Shown piece after piece: positions 56,700 to 64,000 of a stretch of DNA of 64,000 bases. The DNA is from Apostichopus japonicus (Eukaryota > Echinodermata > Holothuroidea > Aspidochirotida > Stichopodidae): contig NC_092575.1 of assembly GCF_037975245.1 (NCBI RefSeq), forward strand, positions 3,588,501 to 3,652,500, read 5' to 3'. How positions within the stretch are numbered: position 1 is the stretch's first letter; each line of letters begins with the position of its first letter. The notes beneath the pieces are model-generated. The model searched no databases, was not told where the DNA came from, and saw only the letters and a program-made list of their open reading frames with translations. Made by a program: the position numbers and the translations under genes.

Positions 56700-59600
56700 A
56701 ATTACCCTAAGTCTTTTTTTTTTGGTTTCTAAAAATTTGGGCCAACGATATAACTACGTACGGTATGCGCTATAAATAACGTATCATCTACTGGATTCAA
56801 GTTGTAAAATATGCGCAATCCGGCAACAAAACCTCTTTCATGTTATTTATTTCCCACCTCAGTTTAGTCGTCCTAACCCACAGGGCATGTATGCATGCAT
56901 GGGCGTGGTGTTTTCTTCATAATATACGTCTTTCAAGGAACGCCGTTAGGGTGAAAAAAGTGTATAGAAAGTGTAACTATTCGTTTCCCATTTTGAATGC
57001 AAACATCTCTCGCAGCTATCACTCCATCGAAGTGATACTCCTCCAGTGATGTAAAAGAAAAAAATCATTATCATATTGCCCTAGAAAAAGACATTTGAGT
57101 CTCGTAGCCTCGGGCTGCCAGTCGTTTTGAAGAACCATCAAGAGAAAGGCCTTTTTAACGATATCGATCTTACCCGAGTGCTTAAAAACCCACAAGACCG
57201 GGGGTCTTGTGCCAATTAAGATGGAAGAACGCATTGTAAATCGAATAAGATATTGAAATTACGTACCATTGGAAGTGTTAACGAGCTAGAATTAACAAAT
57301 AATTGGAGAGAACGTTTCCCAATGGCTTTATATACAATTCTTATTTGTTTGTGACAAATAAGTGTAATCCATTTGAGTTGTCCGTTGATTGACTCAAGAC
57401 ACGAAACATTTGTATATAACCTCTGGTTTGGGATGAAGGGGGGGGGGGGGCGGGTTTTCGACATTTTAGAAAGTTTCCAACGTTTCGTCCCCAGTGATGT
57501 TATGATGGCCGGAGAGATTGTTTGATAAGCCTTTCACCCCTCGGGTGTAGAAGAGATCATCAGAGGTCAAATTTAGCGATTTGCTCTGCTGAAAAACAAA
57601 TTACACAAAAACAGTATATCCGAGCAATACTAATTTCATTAAATGAAAATTAGGAACAATAGGCCGGATGTTTCAGGTGAATTTTTGATTCGGTTTATTT
57701 TTATCAGAATGGAGATTTTGCGCCCCGTGCCCTCCGGGTGGTGGCGCCCCTGTTGATAGTCAGATACCGTCCTGGACGCTCCGTCAAGAGTTTCTGAGTA
57801 ATAGCTCCGTTTCCTTCGTGGCTGGGATAACGAGGAAGTTGGGGGGGGGGGGGTTGTGTGAAGTCGTAAACAAACAGAATACGTGATCATCCGTTAAGAT
57901 GAGTCAATGCTGTCAACCCACAGCTTTATGTTTCTGGATCTAACTACTATCCAACCCGTTCCTCTTTGGTCACTACACTACGGGGGAGGAGGGGGGGGGG
58001 ATATCGTGGGAACTCGTTTATTATCCGACTTTATAAATTGGCAACATGTGAAGTCTTTATATGTGTACATAAATAGGCACAAATCAATAAGGAAGGAGCA
58101 AAGGGTGGGGAGGGGAGGAGGTAAGGGAGGTTGAAGCTCCTATGTCAACATCTGAAAGAGATAATAACTGAAAAATAATGGAGACGGCACTGCATCGAAG
58201 AAGTTGATCAGTTTTTCAGCTCTTTAACTTTTGAATCCCATAAAAATACTTCCATTCCAATCTCGCTTCTACGACGATCTGTCCGGTCGAAATGCATTGA
58301 ACTAGACCTACATTAGACCGAAGTAAAACTTCATACAAACATGGCAAATACAAACAGCCTGTAAACTATTTCCTTTATTTAACTTAATTTGTGTTTTTTT
58401 TTTCTCCTTTGCTGCCACATTACTAACTCGTCGTACGACAAAGTCGTAGACGAATGGGAACCATAAACCGACAGAAAATGGACATTTAAGTTTAAAGCAG
58501 ACAACTTTTTGTCGATTTTGGTTTAAAACAAGAAGGAATTCGATGATTAAATCCTATACAAATGAAAGTTTAATTTTACCGTGCATAAATTAAATAAAAA
58601 GAAATAAAAAAATAATAATAATAATAATACTCATAATAATAAGTATACATAAATGAAATATGCAGAACTCAATTTAAAATTAGTAGATACTGTTGCATGG
58701 TGACTACTATAACATAAAATGTGTCTGGGACATTTTTTACTAGAAAAGGCAAATATTTATTAAGCACTGTCCATTGAGATCGCATTGAAGGGGTATGAGG
58801 GTTGCGAGGAGGGGGGGGGGGGGGTGAGGTAGGAGGGACGTAAATTTAGCTCGACTCTAGTACAGTTACATGTATTATACTCAGTAGATTTGGTAAACTT
58901 TTCAAACAGCCGCTTTAAGACGACACGCATAACCATTAATGATGATATTAGTTACATAGAAATGACTATAAGTGTTAGGGATTTACGTTTATGCATTCGC
59001 AATCCCATCGTCGTTAAGGTAATGCAGATTATCGTTAGTTTCTTGTCTTATACTCAGTGTGATAATTATTGTCCTTTTCAGCGTTCCTTGGTATAATTTT
59101 GCGAGTCGTTCACCGGTACTTAAGCAGTCGTTTGCCGCAGTCACGTTGCAATCACACTACATTAAAGTTACATTCAGATGGCAGGCAATGTGCGTACAAT
59201 TATAGTGAACATAGAGATTTTTCCCCACTGGTATATTTTTATTAAGCGATTTATTTGTTTTCGTTCACTCTTTAATGGATGTTTACAGGCATATTACAAT
59301 CTAAATCTTTTATATCCAGGAAATATGAAACAGAGAGGAGTATATGACGTCACCATGACAAATGATGTTTTTCCCTTTGCTTTTATTATCTTGTTGTTTT
59401 GATTTAGCCTTCAAAACCTGCTTATTTGAAAATGTAGGCCTTTTCTGAATTACAGCCTTTCTCGTCAAAATGTTTGTATTTTCATTTTACATTTTTATAT
59501 AAATTATCAAATCAGAGAGATGAAGTTCAGTTCACCTGTCATGATACATAATACTACCCTATATCTGCTGTTGCCAGATACAATTTGAAAATGTCCACAA

Positions 59601-62600
59601 AACGTTGAAAACCAACAAACAAGGAATCAAACATACTATAGGCAAACACGCGAACAAACATGATCTTCAGGAGTAAAGCATCCTGGCCACCATCAGGACG
59701 TGATTTAAATCTCTCCGTGCGAAGCAGAAGGGAAAACAATTTGACAGGGAAACTGTTGAAAAACAATAAAATTATCGACCGATTATCTCTGTTATGATTC
59801 TCTCTAGTGCAACACTGACACACATCTGCACATTTTAGTATAGGCTATCGTATTATCGTGTCTATTTAATATTATACCATCGTGCACGCATTAGTGGAGA
59901 ATAATCACGGAAGATTTCAATGAAGAGGTTGGAAATAATATATCCCTGTTGGATCATCTTTGTTTTCGCAGTTCTCATGATCACATGGGATTTGGATGAA
60001 ACGAGCTTCCCAGGTTTACAGAGCTCCCTGATGTAGAGCTGATAAGGGAAACGACAAATGACTTTAATTTGAATGCAGACGAGAAGCGCCTATACTCACT
60101 TCGGAGAAAAATAAAGGGGGGGGGGGGGGAGCGGAAGCTTTAGCCTTTAATGTCCAGCTATGTCAACAAAGTAGGAACAAACTCAATTTCATGAGATGGT
60201 TATGAATTTACATAAAAGTTTAACGAAAACTTGGAGAAGTATAGTAGCCTCTTGCTTCACTGTGTACTTACATCTAATGTAGATTTTTTGCATGAAGACT
60301 ATAGTTTACTAGTGGTGTATGGCTGCCCAGTCTACCACAAGAGAGTTGAACTGTTTTTGGTGTGATGGGGGAGGGGCTGGGTGGGTAGAAAGGGGGGGGC
60401 GGTTCTAATCAAAACCTTCGGTAACAAATTCGGTATGGTCACATTTTATACTTGTTTCCCTGACCCTCTGTCACGGGAAATTCCGGATCAATGAACTGCT
60501 GCGGAGAGACAGAGTTTGAAGAACGGAGGCCGTGTTGTCAAGGCAATGTTCCTGCCGAAATTCTGAGAGGCATATTTAGTGACGGAAAATACAAAATCGA
60601 CAATAATTTACCAAATGAAAACAACTATTGCTTCTTTAGGTACCAATATACAAGTCGTAAAATGTCTATATTTAATTATGCCGTTATAGTCAACGGGAAA
60701 GATTTTAAGATTTTTACGGGAAAGGCAGTTATCCATAGGCAAAGGCTAATAATCTGAGATTCTACCGTAACCGATTTTACTTCTTTAAAAGAGATACATT
60801 GTCCCCTCCTACTTCTCCTGAAGTTGTGTAATCAGGATTTATGTTTCAGAGAAGGGGGACGAGGGTCCTAAGGGGGGGGGGAGGGCTGCCCCATGCTGTT
60901 CTCAAGCCTCAGCAACAATGGTCAAATGAAGTGATGTAAACATTTAATTAGTTCACATGACGTAAAAGGAAGGTTCGTGAGTGGGGGGGGGGGGGGGTTG
61001 CTGGGAAGGTTTGGAAACGCCTCGTGTCAGGAAAACAATCTCTTTAATAATGTTAAGTATATTCCTTTACGTCCGGCGGAAGTGTTTCCTTTCTTTGGTA
61101 AGTTAGTTGACTCCAGACGGCCATATGGTTACATAAGATCACCATGTGTTTTTCCCATCAGCCATTTCGGCTGAGACCGGAATACCGATTATTATCAGAG
61201 AAAAGAAAACAACGGTGATTCAAATGCAAGTCACGTGACCTCGAAATAGATAGATCTTCAAGAAACAGAGAAATGCTTGACTGGCTGATAAGGTCATAAT
61301 TTTGTTGTTTTTTTGTTGCTCAATAACTTCTCCAGGTTTTTGATGTACCTGAATGAGTCTAGGCGCCTACTAAAGAAAACAATTAACAATCACCCGGAAA
61401 TCGATATAAGAATCAACTTGGAAAATTGCACTATTTATTTAGCTATTTATGTAGGTTTATACATATAAATACTATATAAACCCGCTACAGATTTACAGTT
61501 AAAACGCACGCTGTGATATCAGGTAAGAACACAATTTTTTTATATATATATTTTTTATATCCCGCTTAAGGGATGAATGTTAGACTCGAAATTAATTTTG
61601 GTATTTTCTTAAACTTACGAAACTTTGTTTTTCAGTACAGATTACATTTCTCTACCATGAATTTTTTAACCATTAATTTCCGAGAAATGAACCCTTTAAA
61701 GCATCATCTGCGGTCCATCAATTAAAGCGGCTGGACAGCATAGTCTAATACACACAGAACATTCGTTCAGTTCCTCAGATCAAAAGCACAAAAACTCACT
61801 ATATATAGGCAAATATAAGACTTTTATGACCTCAAATGATTCCATACATAAAACAATGCATTACAAATTTGTCAAGGACGAATGGTGTTGACTGTTATTA
61901 AAGGGGGGGGGGGTTGTGTCTTGTTGTATATTTGAAGTTCAAAAGAAGAGAGTTTGGTTGAGTTATTTGAATTTATAAAACAATGGATTAATATTGACAA
62001 TTTAGGCCTGAACTGAGGAGCAGACGTCGTCATCAATTTATCATTAAAGGAGCTTTCCAGGGGTTTGAGCATATCTTAAATGCTGAATATTTTGAAATCC
62101 GAAACGGGGTATATACATTTTCGTGGTCTTAAAGTGATTATTTTCGTCTAAATATTTCGTGCTGTAAGTTTGTTAAACAGAGATCAGTAATGTGTATCTC
62201 ATATCGAAGAGATAATAAATATTCCAGACTGTTATAGTTCAAACTTCTCATTGTCATAGAAATTGATATCTGGTTGATTGGAATGAACGTAGTAAGCTAA
62301 TTTGAATGGCTAAACGCAGGCACTCTGACTCCAGGAAGAAGATCACAATTGGTGGGTCCTTGTGTCAACAGGACATATGTTCTTCCAAAAGAGTTATTAT
62401 AATCCTCCCTTTCATTCATTTGTGAAAACTGGTACATTTGGATGTTCGATTAGCTGTCCGATATCCCTGTATTTAGAATTTCATCATAAAGGAACTTCCC
62501 CCCCCCCTATTTTTTAGAAATATTACTTTGATCGGTGGATTAAGAATAGAAAATAGAAGACTGAAATAGAAGAATGGCATTTTCGGCTCAATTGCCATGA

Positions 62601-63280
62601 TGACGTCACACCCTCTGTTTTTGCCAGATGCATTAACAACGTATCACCAAATAAAATAATAAATATAAAAACAACAAAATTGCATCTTATTTTCAAGATA
62701 CAAAATGCTATGAGGTATACAAGACATTGATTCTACGATGAAGATGCAGGAAGCTTTCCGACGGCACTTTTGTCAAAGAATGGAATTTAATCACCGGAAT
62801 ATTTCTTTAACAGAAAAACCACACGATAATAAGCACTACATGCGTGATGAATCTTTCCAGTTAGTGGGGGTGGTTTGATGGAAAACATTCCTCGCTCATC
62901 TCCTTTATCTGTAATTAAGATAACATGAAGAGAATGTAGGGTTTGGTATTGGAGGCCAGCGTTATAATGATGCCCTTAGAAACACGTGCAGTGTTTTTAT
63001 CTTTTGACTCTCACTGATATATATATTAGTCACTGAATATTTGACACTCCGTCTCCAATGCAGCCTTGTAAATGGATGTCGGCGAAGTTAAGAAGTAAAA
63101 AGGACTGAACGTTTCATAATTTTAAAATATTACTCTTTGAAAACTGCTTGAATGGAAAATATCAGTTAGGAATGATATAGGAGATCGTGTTAAGATACAA
63201 CGAATAGTGAACATGTAATGTATGTGATACATGAACGACTATTAATGTAATACTGTTGTGTAATGTAAAATATGACTCTT
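56700..63280. other. No gene recognised
   Basis: About 6.6 kb without a supported exon. G/C runs occur near 57,435, 57,845, 57,990, 58,810, 60,115, 60,390, 60,870, 60,985, 61,905 and 62,495. 57,480-57,565 on the minus strand ('ctgatgatctcttctacacc', a CACCC-GAG-GGGTG hairpin, 'gggacgaaacgttgg') looks like a retroelement tail. An ATAATA repeat lies at about 58,605-58,640. Confidence 0.4.
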
Positions 63281-63284
63281 AATA

Positions 63285-63324
<40 letters not shown>

Positions 63325-63344
63325 TATATTTATATATATATTTA

Positions 63345-63432
<88 letters not shown>
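63285..63432. repeat. (AT)n microsatellite
   Basis: About 150 bp AT repeat with TAAATATATATTTAT interruptions on its left side. Confidence 0.97.
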
Positions 63433-63435
<3 letters not shown>

Positions 63436-63635
63436 ATAATACTTTAAATTGTTTCGTGTTCCTTTAACCCATGACGGAGGTCATTAACATTTGGTATATG
63501 TCACGGTTTTTTCTTTCTTTCTCTCTCTCTCGCTCTCTCTTTCTACCCAACACGAATGAGATTCTAATTCTGGGAATATGTTGTCGTAAAGTATCAAGCA
63601 TTTTCCCAAATGTGCCGGCAATTTTTCTTCCCCAG

Positions 63636-63770
63636 GGATATTTTCCTGCCGCATCCTTAAACAATTTCTACAACGAACCGAAAAGCTGCGAAGGATATGT
63701 GGAATGGAATGGAAACGCCAGTGTAGGTCTCATTCCAAACAGGGAAAGTACGAATGTAACACTCAGCTAA
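63636..63770 (+). other. Weak candidate terminal exon
   Basis: A pyrimidine tract and 'cttccccag' precede an open stretch encoding GYFPAASLNNFYNEPKSCEG and on to NRESTNVTLS, then TAA. Composition is protein-like with two N-glycosylation sequons, but no partner exon or family was recognised. Confidence 0.2.
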
Positions 63771-64000
63771 ATAAATATAATATATATCAAAATAAACATA
63801 AAATGCATTTTGGAATGAATGGCAAGTTATCTCATGTGACAATGCTACAGCACACACATGTAATAAGTAAATATGAAGGGATAAGCGAATAGCAATAACA
63901 AGTGGGAAACATACACACACACACATGCACATATATATATATAAACATTTATATATATATATATATATATTACGTTATATATTACGTTTTCATTAATATA

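Noticed and set aside
60491-60757. 88-residue Cys-containing plus-strand frame starting MNCCGETEFEERRPCC
   Set aside because: Composition looked gene-like at the start, but no splice donor, signal peptide or family features were found and the second half reads as random sequence.

Overview
The window is eukaryotic nuclear DNA. It has GT-AG introns, a spliceosomal U2 snRNA gene, non-LTR and TIR transposon remnants, long AT microsatellites and many G/C homopolymers. Codon content, intron sizes, the recurring AGGCCTA-type words and the gene families suggest a marine invertebrate deuterostome, most likely an echinoderm. Eukaryote is near certain; echinoderm is an inference. No prokaryotic operon, phage or CRISPR array was seen. 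All exon joins were made by eye from splice signals and reading-frame continuity.

Layout. (1) 1-3.5 kb: dispersed repeats, a 51-52 bp minisatellite and an AT microsatellite. (2) 3.5-23.9 kb, minus strand: a seven-exon gene whose exons join in frame into a 360-residue secreted protein. It has a signal peptide, two tandem domains resembling the C-terminal beta domain of transcobalamin/intrinsic factor (DUF4430-like), and a GPI-anchor-type C-terminus. Its 12.6 kb first intron holds TIR elements and dispersed repeats. (3) 24.5-29.2 kb: a repeat island with a foldback TIR element, a second TIR element nested inside it carrying five 137 bp tandem units, a hammerhead-like motif, and a 13-unit minisatellite that appears to have grown inside a dispersed repeat. 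(4) 29.2-36 kb: mostly featureless, with a U2-derived short repeat near 32.6 kb. (5) 36.07-36.26 kb: a complete U2 snRNA gene; an antisense LINE 3' end stops about 55 bp beyond it. (6) 39.0-48.3 kb, plus strand: a 19-exon ataxin-2-like gene. (7) 48.5-64 kb: mostly noncoding, with microsatellites, a tRNA-like SINE fragment and a 200 bp tandem duplication.

The most unusual feature is the gene at 38,991-48,310. Its exons join without a break into 658 residues: an N-terminal hydrophobic anchor, a strongly basic linker, two tandem copies of a seven-exon module, and a C-terminal LsmAD (ataxin-2 family) half followed by a Lys/Arg tail. Each module carries Sm-like (LSM) repeats plus the first half of LsmAD. 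The two modules come from a roughly 3.6 kb internal duplication. One intron and the exon after it are almost identical between the copies, while exons 6, 7 and 9 differ mainly at amino-acid-changing positions. This combines a gene-conversion-like tract with a nonsynonymous excess. A membrane-anchored, multi-LSM ataxin-2 relative is not an architecture I know to be described.

The two protein-coding genes, on opposite strands and about 15 kb apart, have no evident functional link.
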